A DNA stretch of 14,931 nt from an uncultured Planctomycetaceae bacterium. Its GTDB lineage: Bacteria > Planctomycetota > Planctomycetia > Pirellulales > UBA1268. The translations under genes and the position numbers were made by a program. The stretch covers positions 1-14,931 of the forward strand of contig CALAZQ010000500.1 in assembly GCA_937926325.1 (NCBI GenBank), written 5' to 3'. Numbering within the stretch: position 1 is the first letter of the stretch; each line of letters begins with the position of its first letter. Of the stretch, positions 1-7,785 are shown one piece after another. The notes below the pieces were generated by a model. The model was not told the origin of the DNA and did not search any database. It saw only the letters and a list, made by a program, of their open reading frames with translations.

Positions 1-1
1 G

Positions 2-2284
2 GGGGGCGTGCCCTGGTTTCAAGACGGCCTGGTGGCCCAGGCGGTCGATGATGTCGTCCGCGACTTTGGCGTTGTCTACTTCACTTCGGCGGGCAACTTC
101 GGCCGCAACAGCTATGCCGCCGACTTTCGGCCGGTGGCCGCCACCGACCTTGAGGGGCTGCCGGCCGAGCTGGCTGATGTGGCGGGGCTGAGCCTCCACG
201 ACTTCGACCCCGGCCCCGGCATCGATGTCTTCCAGACCGTCGGGATTCCGGCAGGGCTCGACAGTGTGCGGATCGTCATGCAGTGGGACCAGCCGTGGGA
301 AGATAATGCCAGCGACGTCGACCTCTACGTCTTTTCCGCCGACAGTACCCAGCTGCTCACTCGACTCGAGGGCAGCCATCAGCTCGACGCCGATCCGGCG
401 CTGGGGGGAACGCTGCCGATCCCACCGGGTCTCGACGCGGTGCAGCTTGTTGTCGCTCATGCTGGCGGTGTCGCCCCGGGCTATTTCAAGTACCTGACCT
501 ACCATGCGACGGTGGAGCCTGAGTACGTCTCTGGCGACGGTACGATTGCTGGGCATGCCAATTCGGCGACGGCCGCGGCGGTCGGAGCGAGCTTCTATTT
601 TCGGACGCCTGCCTACCGGCAGACGCCGGGCGAACTGGCCCCATCGAGTTCTTGGGGGGGCACGCCGATCCTTTTTGCTGAGAACGGCCAGCGGCTGGCC
701 GACCCCGTGCTTCGCCAGCAGCCCCGCTTCGTCGCCCCGAACATCGGCGACACCTCGTTTTTTGGCAGCGATGTCGAACTCAACGGGCTGCCCAACTTCA
801 GCGGTACATCGGCGGCGGCTCCGAATGCGGCCGCGGTCGCGGCGCTGATGAAACAGCTCGATCCCAGCCTGACGCCTGAAGAGGTCTTTTCCATTCTCGG
901 TGCGACCGCCAGCGACATGCCCGAGGCCGGTGGGCCGCGGGCGATCGGTGCCGGCCTGATCAATGCCGAGCGGGCCTTGGCCAGCGTCGCTGGCGTGACA
1001 GTCACCGGGATGGTCTTTGAGGATTTTGATCGTAATGGCAGCCAGACCCTCGGTGAGCGATCGCTGGCCGGCGAGCCGGTCTTTCTTGACCTCAATGGCA
1101 ACGGGCAACTCGACCAAGCCCCGGAGACGGGGGCGACGAGGGCCTACGTCGGCTTTCAATCGACCGCATCGACGGCGATCGGGATTCGTACGCTCATTGA
1201 AAATCCGAACAGCCCGAACACCGGGCCACTCCAGCAACCGTTTACAGCGACTGCGGCCATCGATGTCAGCGGCCTGCCCGGTGCGGTCACTGATCTCGGG
1301 GTGGTGTACACGCTCCAGAGCGACCAGGTGGTCACCGACCAAGCCATTGGGCCCCTGTTTGTCACACTGATTTCACCGCGTGGGGTGCGGGTGCCGCTTG
1401 AGGGTTCGCTGGTGCTGGGTGACGGGACCCCAGCAAACGGGTTCACCGCCTATCCGCTGCTGCTGCCGGCCGATGGCCAGTCTTACCCACGGTTGGTGAG
1501 TCAATTTGAAACCCCGGTGAGTGAGTTCCTCAATGGCTCGGGCAACGCCCTGCTGTCACAGGTCGATCTGGCGGCCGTGGTTGGTGACAGCCCCAACGGA
1601 CGCTGGCAGTTGGAAGTGCAGAGTGCCGACACCGATCCAGCCCGCACCGCCACACTTGAATCGTGGGAGCTTTACCTGCAGACAGCCGAGCCTTCGGTGC
1701 AGACCGACGCGGATGGCGGTTACCGCTTCACCGGCCTGTCGCCGGCCCCAGTGGCGGGGCCGATTCAGCCGCGGCTGCTCGTGCCGCCGGGCCGCAGCCT
1801 GATCACGCCGCAGCGAGCTTATGAACTGGTGCCGGGCGTCGGCCAGCAGCTTGCCGGCGTCAACTTTGCCGTCTCGCTGCCGACGCCGATCACGCGGCCG
1901 CCACTGCGGCGGTCGGCCACGATTCGCGTTGATCGAGCGGTGATGGGGCCGCAGCCGGTGCAGTTTTCGTGGGCCGACCTCTCGCGGGCGGTTCTCGGCC
2001 AGCCGACCGGCGAGCGATTCGTGGTCGCCACGACCACGGTTGGCCGGGTCGAGAAGTGGAATGGGCAGCGGTGGATTGATGTCACGCGGCCACCGACGGG
2101 AAGCTCGCCCCGCGAGCTGCTGCAGGCTCTGGTCCAGCGGGTGATCAGCCCAACCGACCAGCTTCGCTGGGTGCCCCCGGCTGGAGCGGCTGATGGCCAG
2201 ACCGCCTTCTCAATCGTCGGCTGGGACGGCATCGCCGTCGGCACCGGTTTGTCAGAGGTCGGCTTCGAGCCAACACCGGCTTGA
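2..2284 (+). CDS. Secreted subtilisin-like (S8) serine peptidase with SdrD-B and P domains, 5'-truncated by window edge
   Basis: Likely a secreted or surface serine protease; substrate unknown. The frame is open from base 2 and the true start lies upstream, so the first GTG (base 8) is probably internal. Numbering from that GTG, the oxyanion-hole Asn is N30 (TSAGN) and the nucleophile is S268 (NFSGTSAAAPN). The catalytic Asp and His must lie before the window. A beta-sandwich insert (about 72-170, with SDVDLYVF) sits between N30 and the GHANSATAAAVGAS segment, as in many multidomain subtilases. An SdrD-B-like domain starts at about 332 with two calcium-loop-like motifs (DFDRNGSQTLGE, DLNGNGQLD). 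It is interrupted at about 380-558 by a proprotein-convertase P domain (FVTLISPRGVRVPL ... GRWQLEVQSAD ... LESWELYL) and resumes at 563-624 (TDADGGYRFTGLSP). Residues 626-758 form an unassigned beta-rich tail. It ends 49 bp from the convergent efflux operon. Family assignment is confident, biological role is not. Confidence 0.92.
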   Translation, partial: GGVPWFQDGLVAQAVDDVVRDFGVVYFTSAGNFGRNSYAADFRPVAATDLEGLPAELADVAGLSLHDFDPGPGIDVFQTVGIPAGLDSVRIVMQWDQPWEDNASDVDLYVFSADSTQLLTRLEGSHQLDADPALGGTLPIPPGLDAVQLVVAHAGGVAPGYFKYLTYHATVEPEYVSGDGTIAGHANSATAAAVGASFYFRTPAYRQTPGELAPSSSWGGTPILFAENGQRLADPVLRQQPRFVAPNIGDTSFFGSDVELNGLPNFSGTSAAAPNAAAVAALMKQLDPSLTPEEVFSILGATASDMPEAGGPRAIGAGLINAERALASVAGVTVTGMVFEDFDRNGSQTLGERSLAGEPVFLDLNGNGQLDQAPETGATRAYVGFQSTASTAIGIRTLIENPNSPNTGPLQQPFTATAAIDVSGLPGAVTDLGVVYTLQSDQVVTDQAIGPLFVTLISPRGVRVPLEGSLVLGDGTPANGFTAYPLLLPADGQSYPRLVSQFETPVSEFLNGSGNALLSQVDLAAVVGDSPNGRWQLEVQSADTDPARTATLESWELYLQTAEPSVQTDADGGYRFTGLSPAPVAGPIQPRLLVPPGRSLITPQRAYELVPGVGQQLAGVNFAVSLPTPITRPPLRRSATIRVDRAVMGPQPVQFSWADLSRAVLGQPTGERFVVATTTVGRVEKWNGQRWIDVTRPPTGSSPRELLQALVQRVISPTDQLRWVPPAGAADGQTAFSIVGWDGIAVGTGLSEVGFEPTPA

Positions 2285-2333
2285 CCAGATGCCTGAGGGA
2301 GCTGGGTGGGCCATTGATCAAGCAGCCGCGGAC

Positions 2334-3914
2334 CTACCGCGAATACCGCTGGTTCGGCCAGTCGTGGGGTAGCAGGAGAAATGCCAGTGCGGTGAGTCCG
2401 CCGAGGCTGCCGCAGAAGATGGCCAGTGTCGCCAGGGCCGACTGGACGCCGGTGGTCGCGCTGCGGAGCTTGACGAGGGCGGCCACGGTGACGACCGATC
2501 CCGCAGCAGCCGTGCGGGGCGGCTGGCCGCGAATGGCCAGGTGGTCGGCCGTCCGGCCGAGTGTGGTGACGACCGGCGGCCGTTCCGCCCGCACTGCCCG
2601 CCGCTGCTTGGCGTAGGCGACATCGGCTCCTGAAGCGACCGCTGAAGACATGATTGACGGCACGATGACGAGCGGCACGACCAGCGCCACCACTGCCAGC
2701 AGGCCGGCGTAGGGCATGTCGCGACGGTCGATGCCCTCGACCTCGTCGATTAGGAACGCCGCCGGCAGCATGCCGAGAAAAAATCCCCAGACACCGAGCG
2801 CTGCGGCTGTCTGCCAGCGGGCGGTGCCGAGGTCGAGCCCGGAGAGCCACCAGATCGCTGCCGCCGAGCCGAGGCTGCCCAGCAGCAGCAGGCCGTGCCG
2901 CAGCTGCCGGTTGCGGACGGGGGCCACCACCAGCGTGCCTGCCAGCATGGCCGGAGCGGCCGGGAAGAAGATCAGGCCGGCCAGCTCCCGCGGATAGTGC
3001 CGCAGCTCGGTCAGGTACTGGCCGACCACGCCGAGGACCGCCGCCAGCTGCAGAATCAGGAGCATCCGGGTGGTGATGGCCAGCACATAGACCCGTGAGC
3101 TGAGCATCTGCCGGAGGTGATCGGCCGGCGACATGCCAAAGACGAACCGCAGGACGAGCAGGGCCCCCAGCAGCCCGCAGACAGCAACCATGACGACGTA
3201 GGCGTTGCTGGTGAAGCCACCCAGTTCCCGGCCCTTGTCGGTGACCACCATCAGGCTGACGATCCAGAGCACCAGCAGGTGGATCAAGGGCAGATCGACC
3301 TTGGGCCGCTCGTGATCGGCAGGCTGCGGCGGGGGGCGATCGGCTGGCAGCCAGGCCAGCAGCAGACCCATGCCGATCAGGCAGAGCGGGACGTTCATCC
3401 ACCAGACCCACCGCCAGGAAAAGGCTTCGGTCAGCCAGACCGCCAGCCAAGGTGAGAGGGGCCGGCTGGCGTAGGCGAAGATGCCATAGAAGAGCACGGC
3501 ACCGAGAAAGAGCCGGTCGAACCGCCCGTAGAGATAGTTGCGAAACAGGCTGATCGTCATGCCCTTGCCGATGCCTTCAACGATGCGGCCGCAGCAGAAG
3601 CTGGAGAAGTCGGTGGCGCAGCCGCAGAGCAGGTTGCCAGCCGCGAAGAAGGCCAGGCCGATGATGAGGGTGTCACGGGGGCCGATCTTGCCGGCCAGGG
3701 CGAGGCTGCCGAAGAGGCCGTAGAGCATCGGCACCCCCCAGGCGATCTCGGCCCAGAGCTGGTCGGCCTTGTCGTACTCAAGCGCCCGGCGAATCGTGTC
3801 GTTGACCAGTCCGGTGAGTACCAGCGTCTGGTAAACCGTCGCCAGCACCGCCAGCGCTGCCACCATCATCACCGCCAGCTGGAGCCGGCTGCTTGTTGGG
3901 GGGCGTGTGGTCAT
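2334..3914 (-). CDS. EmrB/QacA-like MFS efflux pump (DHA2-type, about 14 TM), divergent
   Basis: Inner-membrane pump, presumably a proton antiporter exporting small molecules through the adaptor and outer-membrane duct encoded just upstream. The 526-residue protein has about 14 hydrophobic segments and EmrB-like length. GRIVEGIGKG (109-118) matches the EmrB RVIQGI region, and SWRWVWWMNVP (166-176) matches the DHA2 signature before TM6. A loop (about 430-480) before the last TM resembles the large periplasmic loop of EmrB. Several usual motifs are eroded. The TM1 LDxTIVN motif is absent, the TM2-3 loop reads GKIGPRDTL instead of GxxxDRxGRR, and the TM5 GPxLGG antiporter motif is replaced by SRPLSPW. 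Substrate and coupling therefore cannot be inferred safely. The ATG start has only a weak GAGG upstream. It is the third gene of the operon. Confidence 0.85.
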   Translation of the reverse strand: MTTRPPTSSRLQLAVMMVAALAVLATVYQTLVLTGLVNDTIRRALEYDKADQLWAEIAWGVPMLYGLFGSLALAGKIGPRDTLIIGLAFFAAGNLLCGCATDFSSFCCGRIVEGIGKGMTISLFRNYLYGRFDRLFLGAVLFYGIFAYASRPLSPWLAVWLTEAFSWRWVWWMNVPLCLIGMGLLLAWLPADRPPPQPADHERPKVDLPLIHLLVLWIVSLMVVTDKGRELGGFTSNAYVVMVAVCGLLGALLVLRFVFGMSPADHLRQMLSSRVYVLAITTRMLLILQLAAVLGVVGQYLTELRHYPRELAGLIFFPAAPAMLAGTLVVAPVRNRQLRHGLLLLGSLGSAAAIWWLSGLDLGTARWQTAAALGVWGFFLGMLPAAFLIDEVEGIDRRDMPYAGLLAVVALVVPLVIVPSIMSSAVASGADVAYAKQRRAVRAERPPVVTTLGRTADHLAIRGQPPRTAAAGSVVTVAALVKLRSATTGVQSALATLAIFCGSLGGLTALAFLLLPHDWPNQRYSR

Positions 3915-3936
3915 GGCGCCTCGTTCTTTTCCAGAA

Positions 3937-4114
3937 GATCACACAGAGACACAGAGGCACGGAGGGGAGCGTTTGAGTTCTGCCAGTATCTCGCCGCGAA
4001 ACGTTTTCGATCGCCTTTCTCACGAAGGCAGGACCGCAGCAGGCTGCGGGAGAGGATGATGCAGGTCCTTTATCGAACCACTGTCTTCTTCGTGTCCTTC
4101 GTGCCTTCGTGGTG
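3937..4114. repeat. Repeat-bounded spacer with inverted CACRRAGG-type termini
   Basis: The left end (3937-3967) contains three tandem 8-nt units, CACAGAGA, CACAGAGG and CACGGAGG. The right end (4085-4114), read on the minus strand, contains three related units built on CACGAAGG. The two ends face each other as imperfect inverted repeats about 178 bp apart. A further CACGAAGG unit occurs at 4022-4029, and a 7-bp stem lies at 4034-4049. My recollection is that CACGAAGG/CACAGAGG-type repeats are dispersed in many planctomycete and verrucomicrobial genomes; this was not checked here. The element fills the gap between adaptor and pump genes, and its right end is translated as the adaptor C-terminus. 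Confidence 0.6.
4034..4049. other. Perfect 7-bp inverted repeat (CCGCAGC-AG-GCTGCGG)
   Basis: A compact hairpin in the adaptor-pump spacer, about 20 nt after the adaptor stop on the minus strand. It is not followed by a T-run in the direction of transcription, so an intrinsic terminator is unlikely. It could stabilise mRNA or tune expression between the two genes, or be the core of the surrounding repeat element. Confidence 0.45.
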
Positions 4115-5488
4115 ACTGGCGATGGTCTCCGGTTCACCGCGACCGGCCACTCGCGCGGCTTCGGCCTGGTTGACCCACTCGGGGTCGCCGGGGCCGTGGG
4201 CGATGGTGACCCGGACCGACATGCCGGCCCGGAGGGTATCCCAGTGGTCGTCGCGTTCGATTTCAATGCGGACCGGCACCCGCTGCACAACTTTGGTGAA
4301 CTCGCCGGCAACGACGTCGCGGGGCAGCAGCGAAAACTCGGCGCCGGTGGCCCGGTTGATCCAGAGCACCCGGCCACGCAGGACGGTGTCGAGGGCGTCG
4401 ATTTCGAGTGAGCAGCGGTTGCCCGGGTTGACCCCGGCCAACCGGGTCTCCTCGAGGTTGGCAATCACATGGAGCGACTCGGGGTCGAGGAGTGTGGCGA
4501 TCGGCAGGCCGGGAGGAGCCTCGTCTCCAGCATGCTTGGCCTTGTGGACGATGATGCCGCCGCTGGGGGCTGTCACCTCGGTGTGGGCGAGGGTGTGTTG
4601 GGCGGCCGTCACTGCCGCCTTGGCATCTCGGACCGCTTCTTTCCGCAGCTCGACCATCTGTTCAAGTTCGGTGACCGTTTCCCAGCCGGTTTCGGCAATC
4701 GCCACATCGAGGGCGGCCTTTTTCACTGCCGCCTCCGCCAGAGTGAGATTCTTCTCCGCCACGGCAATCTGCTTGGTGCCCGCCTTGGCCATCCGCTGCT
4801 TGGCGAGAGCCGCATCGAGTTCAGACTGGGTGGCTGCTGCGGCGGTGTTGGCCTCTTCCATCCGGCGGGCTGGCACTGCCTCCTGCTCGGCCAGGCTGGT
4901 GAATCGTCGGCTGTCGCTGGAGGCCAGGGCATGGTTGGTGCGGGCGACGGCGACAAGAGCGGCCGAGGCCTCGATGTTGCCGGCCACCTCGTCCCGGGTG
5001 AAGGCGAGGCCCTGCTCGGCCTTCTCCTGTTCGGCCAGCGCCATGCGATAGGTCTGTTCGGCCAGAGCGATCGACAGGGGCACCTCCTTGCGAACCTTGG
5101 CCAGGCCGACCTGCTGCCGCTTCAGTTCCGCCCGGGCGATGCCCAGCTTGGCCTCAGCCATCGCAAGCTGATCCTCGAATGGTGTCGGGTCGATTCGGGC
5201 AATCACCTCACCCGCCGCCACCCGGTCGTTTTCTTCAACGGGAAAGGCGACGAGCCGGCCCGTCACCAGCTGCGGGGCGACATGGATCAGCGGCGCCTCG
5301 ATGAAGGCATCTTCGGTGATGGAGTGCGTGGTGCGGAAGGTGGCATAGCGGTAGATCTCCGGGGCAACCACGCCCACCACCAGGGTCACGACCACCACCG
5401 TCACCAGCCCGATCACCAATGGCTGGCGGCGTCGGGACCTGTCGATGGCTGCTTCGGGCGGAGGCGATTGCGTTGCGGTGTCAGTCAT
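4070..5488 (-). CDS. EmrA/HlyD-type membrane fusion protein (periplasmic adaptor of efflux pump)
   Basis: Periplasmic adaptor linking the MFS pump to the outer-membrane factor. The 472-residue protein has a short cytoplasmic N-terminus, one TM helix (about 23-45), and a first lipoyl half-motif (about 66-100, ending VIARIDPTPFEDQL). A long Ala/Glu/Lys-rich coiled-coil hairpin (about 105-295) follows, then the second half-motif (TEVTAPSGGIIVHKA). FSLLPRDVVAGEFTKVVQRV closely follows the EmrA sequence FSLLPAQN..GNWIKVVQRL, which identifies the EmrA branch. The start overlaps the end of the outer-membrane-factor gene by 8 bp (ATGACTGA) with no clear Shine-Dalgarno, implying translational coupling. 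Oddity: residues 459-472 (HHEGTKDTKKTVVR) are encoded by one end of the adjacent repeat element, so the native C-terminus was probably replaced or extended. Confidence 0.92.
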   Translation of the reverse strand: MTDTATQSPPPEAAIDRSRRRQPLVIGLVTVVVVTLVVGVVAPEIYRYATFRTTHSITEDAFIEAPLIHVAPQLVTGRLVAFPVEENDRVAAGEVIARIDPTPFEDQLAMAEAKLGIARAELKRQQVGLAKVRKEVPLSIALAEQTYRMALAEQEKAEQGLAFTRDEVAGNIEASAALVAVARTNHALASSDSRRFTSLAEQEAVPARRMEEANTAAAATQSELDAALAKQRMAKAGTKQIAVAEKNLTLAEAAVKKAALDVAIAETGWETVTELEQMVELRKEAVRDAKAAVTAAQHTLAHTEVTAPSGGIIVHKAKHAGDEAPPGLPIATLLDPESLHVIANLEETRLAGVNPGNRCSLEIDALDTVLRGRVLWINRATGAEFSLLPRDVVAGEFTKVVQRVPVRIEIERDDHWDTLRAGMSVRVTIAHGPGDPEWVNQAEAARVAGRGEPETIASHHEGTKDTKKTVVR

Positions 5489-7205
5489 CAGTCAACTCGG
5501 CGGCTGGCGGAGCGATCGGTTCGGCGGCAGTGGGTTCAGGGAGCAGAGCAGGGCCGTCGTCGGCGGGGCGGGCGATGCCAGCAGTCAGAAACGTCGGCTC
5601 ATGCGGGGAAAAATAGTGGCAGCCAACGTCGGCCCCCATGGCGTATTCGAGCCGGGCCAGGGCCAGCAGATAGTCGTAGATGGCGTTTTGATATTCCTGC
5701 TCGGCCTGGGTGACGGCCGTCTCGGCCTCGAAGACCTCGGCGGCGGTGGCGTCACCCTCCCGGGCCCGGGCCTGCACGATCCGGTAGGTCTCGCGGGTCT
5801 GCTCAACCGGTTTCTCTGAGCGGCTGATCGCCCGGGCGGCGGCGACGAACTGCTGGTAGCACTCGTTGACCTGGAAGGCGATGGTGTCGGAGAGGATCTC
5901 GGCCTGGATCATCGCCGACCGCACCTGCGAGTCGGCCTTGCGGATGTCGGCCACCCGCTTGCCCCCCTCGTAGACGCCCCATTCGAGATTGATGAAGCCC
6001 AGCGGAATGTCGACGTAGCCGCCCGGCTCGTCGGCCCGGAAGTTGAAATAAAAACCGTTGGCAAAGACCTTGGGGGCGAAGCCGAGCTTGGCGACCCGGC
6101 GGCCGGAGTCGGCGATCGCCACTGTCCGGCGGGCGACAGCGAACTCGCGGCGACTGCGGACCGCCTCCTGCAGGCAGTCGGTCACCGACAGTTCAAAGCC
6201 GGGCACGTCACTGAAGCCAGCGACCGGGGTCGGCTGGTGCTGCGGCACCCCCATCGCCAGGTTGAGGCCACCGGCGGCGATCCGTTCGGCCGCCTCGGCG
6301 GAGTCGCGGAGTTTCAGCGCCGCAGTCAGGGCCACCTCGGCCCGCAGCACTTTCTCCTTTTCGAGCAGGCCGCCCTGCTGCAGCTTGGCGATCGTCTGCC
6401 GTTCGCTCTCCAGCCGGGCGACCGACTCTTCGGCAATTTGAAACAGCGACCGGGCTCGCAGCAGTTCGTAATAGGCCAGCGTCACCTCGTGGGCGATGGT
6501 CTGCCGGGCCCGGACCGACTTCAGCCGGCTGATCTCCTCGGCCAGGCCCGCCTGCCGATGCAGGCCGAGCCGCCGGCCGAAGTCGGTGATCAGCCACTGG
6601 ATGCGGGCCTCGGTGAGCACATAGGTCGTGTTGTAGTCGAAGCCGATCGGCAGGAAGCCCTGCTGCGGCACATAGGTGCCCTGGGCGCCGGGAGCCCCGG
6701 GAATCGGGATGCCGATGCCGCCGACGTTGACGCCGAACTCGCCGACGCTGTAGCCGGCACTGACCAGCGGCAGAAAGGCCGCGGAGGTGATGTCACCAGC
6801 GAGGTTGGCCTGGGCGATGTTCTCCAACTCTGCCCGCAGCCGCGGCTGCCGCCGCATGGCGGTCTCGATGCAGGCATCGAGGGTGAGGCCCCCGCTGTCT
6901 ATCTGCGGCAGGGTGGTGTCAACGGCGGGGACGTCGTGGAGGAGTTCGGTTTCGTGTCCGACAAGCACAACCTCGCCGGTTGGTGATGCGGGCCTCTCTG
7001 CCGGGCGTGGTGTCAACGGACGGGCTGGCAACATGGCCTGCGGCAGCACCGCCTCAGCCGTGCTGTCCACCGCTCCCCGGAACCGGTCGCCGGCGCAGCC
7101 GCTTCCTCCTGCCACCGCGGCAACAGCGAGCAGCCAGAAGACTGCCGCGACCCGTGGCGGCTGCCGGGGAGGATACGGGATGTTTAGGAGCGGGCGAAGG
7201 GGCAT
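5481..7205 (-). CDS. TolC/OprM-type outer-membrane efflux lipoprotein
   Basis: Outer-membrane duct of the tripartite efflux system and first gene of the operon. From the chosen ATG it is 574 residues. A basic n-region and hydrophobic stretch (about 19-33) lead to Cys37 in GGSGC, a plausible though non-ideal lipobox. LTLDACIETAMRRQPRL begins the first outer-membrane-efflux repeat. Two repeats of long Ala/Glu/Arg-rich helices alternate with beta-strand stretches, including a Gly/Pro-rich segment (IPIPGAPGAQG). The second repeat ends YDYLLALARLEYAMG, the usual OMF ending. A longer form from TTG at 7256 is possible, but it would add 17 polar residues ahead of the signal peptide and has no better ribosome site. 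It overlaps the adaptor gene by 8 bp. No regulator is adjacent, so inducer and substrate are unknown. Confidence 0.9.
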   Translation of the reverse strand: MPLRPLLNIPYPPRQPPRVAAVFWLLAVAAVAGGSGCAGDRFRGAVDSTAEAVLPQAMLPARPLTPRPAERPASPTGEVVLVGHETELLHDVPAVDTTLPQIDSGGLTLDACIETAMRRQPRLRAELENIAQANLAGDITSAAFLPLVSAGYSVGEFGVNVGGIGIPIPGAPGAQGTYVPQQGFLPIGFDYNTTYVLTEARIQWLITDFGRRLGLHRQAGLAEEISRLKSVRARQTIAHEVTLAYYELLRARSLFQIAEESVARLESERQTIAKLQQGGLLEKEKVLRAEVALTAALKLRDSAEAAERIAAGGLNLAMGVPQHQPTPVAGFSDVPGFELSVTDCLQEAVRSRREFAVARRTVAIADSGRRVAKLGFAPKVFANGFYFNFRADEPGGYVDIPLGFINLEWGVYEGGKRVADIRKADSQVRSAMIQAEILSDTIAFQVNECYQQFVAAARAISRSEKPVEQTRETYRIVQARAREGDATAAEVFEAETAVTQAEQEYQNAIYDYLLALARLEYAMGADVGCHYFSPHEPTFLTAGIARPADDGPALLPEPTAAEPIAPPAAELTDD

Positions 7206-7437
7206 ACCGCGAGCCAGGCTGAATGAGGAAACCGACCCCTTTTCTTTTCGGCACAATCGGTAGAGCCGCTCAAGCTCTGGCCGGACCGGCAGGCTGTCGC
7301 GGTAGCGGCGACGAGCGGAGGCGGGCCGTTCGGGCAGGCGGCGCGGCCTGCGGAATCGCGGCTGTTGGGCTTGTCGGAATGACTGCCGATCGAGTCTGTT
7401 GATGGAAGAAATCAGCGACGACCGTTCGAGGCGATCA
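7206..7437. other. Divergent intergenic region upstream of efflux operon and small secreted gene
   Basis: This 232-bp GC-rich region separates the efflux operon (-) from the small secreted gene (+) and should hold promoters for both. No convincing -35/-10 pair was recognised on either strand. Short inverted repeats are present: AGAGC/GCTCT (7262-7278, loop 7) and GCAGGC/GCCTGC (7334-7351, loop 6). They could be operator halves, but in DNA of this composition short stems are expected by chance. Confidence 0.4.
7428..7431 (+). promoter_or_regulatory. Shine-Dalgarno (GAGG) fixing start at 7438
   Basis: GAGG lies 6 nt before the ATG at 7438. It favours this start over the in-frame ATG at 7402, which would place a charged, non-signal leader before the hydrophobic core. 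Confidence 0.55.
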
Positions 7438-7785
7438 ATGCCACCTACTCTTCAGTCACTGGCTCGACGCCACCAACTGGTAAAGCTGCTGGGGGGGGCT
7501 GTGATCGCGATCGGCATGCTGGCGGCAGCCCAGTCGTCGCTGTTTGCCCAAAATGACTGGCAGTACCCCGATCCGTTCTTTGGGGGCATCCAGTTTGAGC
7601 GGCAGGCGGGCCAGCGGGGCGACTGGTCGTGGGGGCTGCCCCGGCCGGCAACCGATCGGCAACTGCCGGCTGACGAGCCGGAAGCGGCGGCTGCCGAGGA
7701 GATGTTTCGCCAGCGACGGCCCCGCCGGTGGCGGGCCTATCGCCGCTGGCAACGCAGCCTCCGGTCGGCAGGTGCTGCTCGATGA
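7438..7785 (+). CDS. Small secreted basic protein of unknown function
   Basis: A 115-residue protein with no recognised domain. Residues 1-37 form a signal peptide: basic n-region ending ARRHQLVK, hydrophobic core LLGGAVIAIGMLAAA, and likely cleavage after LFA-37. The mature part starts QNDWQYPDPFFGG, is rich in Trp, Phe and Gly, passes through an acidic patch (DEPEAAAAEE), and ends in a strongly basic stretch (RQRRPRRWRAYRRWQR). The stop overlaps the start of the next gene by 4 bp (ATGA), which supports both gene calls and suggests coupled translation with the SprT-like gene. The basic tail could bind nucleic acid or acidic polymer; this is speculative. Confidence 0.65.
   Translation: MPPTLQSLARRHQLVKLLGGAVIAIGMLAAAQSSLFAQNDWQYPDPFFGGIQFERQAGQRGDWSWGLPRPATDRQLPADEPEAAAAEEMFRQRRPRRWRAYRRWQRSLRSAGAAR

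Noticed and set aside
2285..2333. Terminator between the peptidase and the pump gene
   Set aside because: Only a short TTGATCAA palindrome is present, with no stem followed by a T-run.
1819..3450. A 543-codon open frame on the minus strand across the peptidase 3' end and the pump gene
   Set aside because: It overlaps two genes with clear family motifs, is Ala/Arg/Gly/Pro-rich without any domain, and is expected as a frame shadow in GC-rich DNA.
3937..3967. CRISPR or minisatellite suspected from 8-nt CACAGAGG periodicity
   Set aside because: There are only three short units at each end, arranged as inverted termini of a small element; no spacers and no cas genes.
7206..7256. TTG start adding 17 residues to the outer-membrane factor
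   Set aside because: Rare start codon, no ribosome site, and it places polar sequence before the signal peptide. It is kept only as an alternative.
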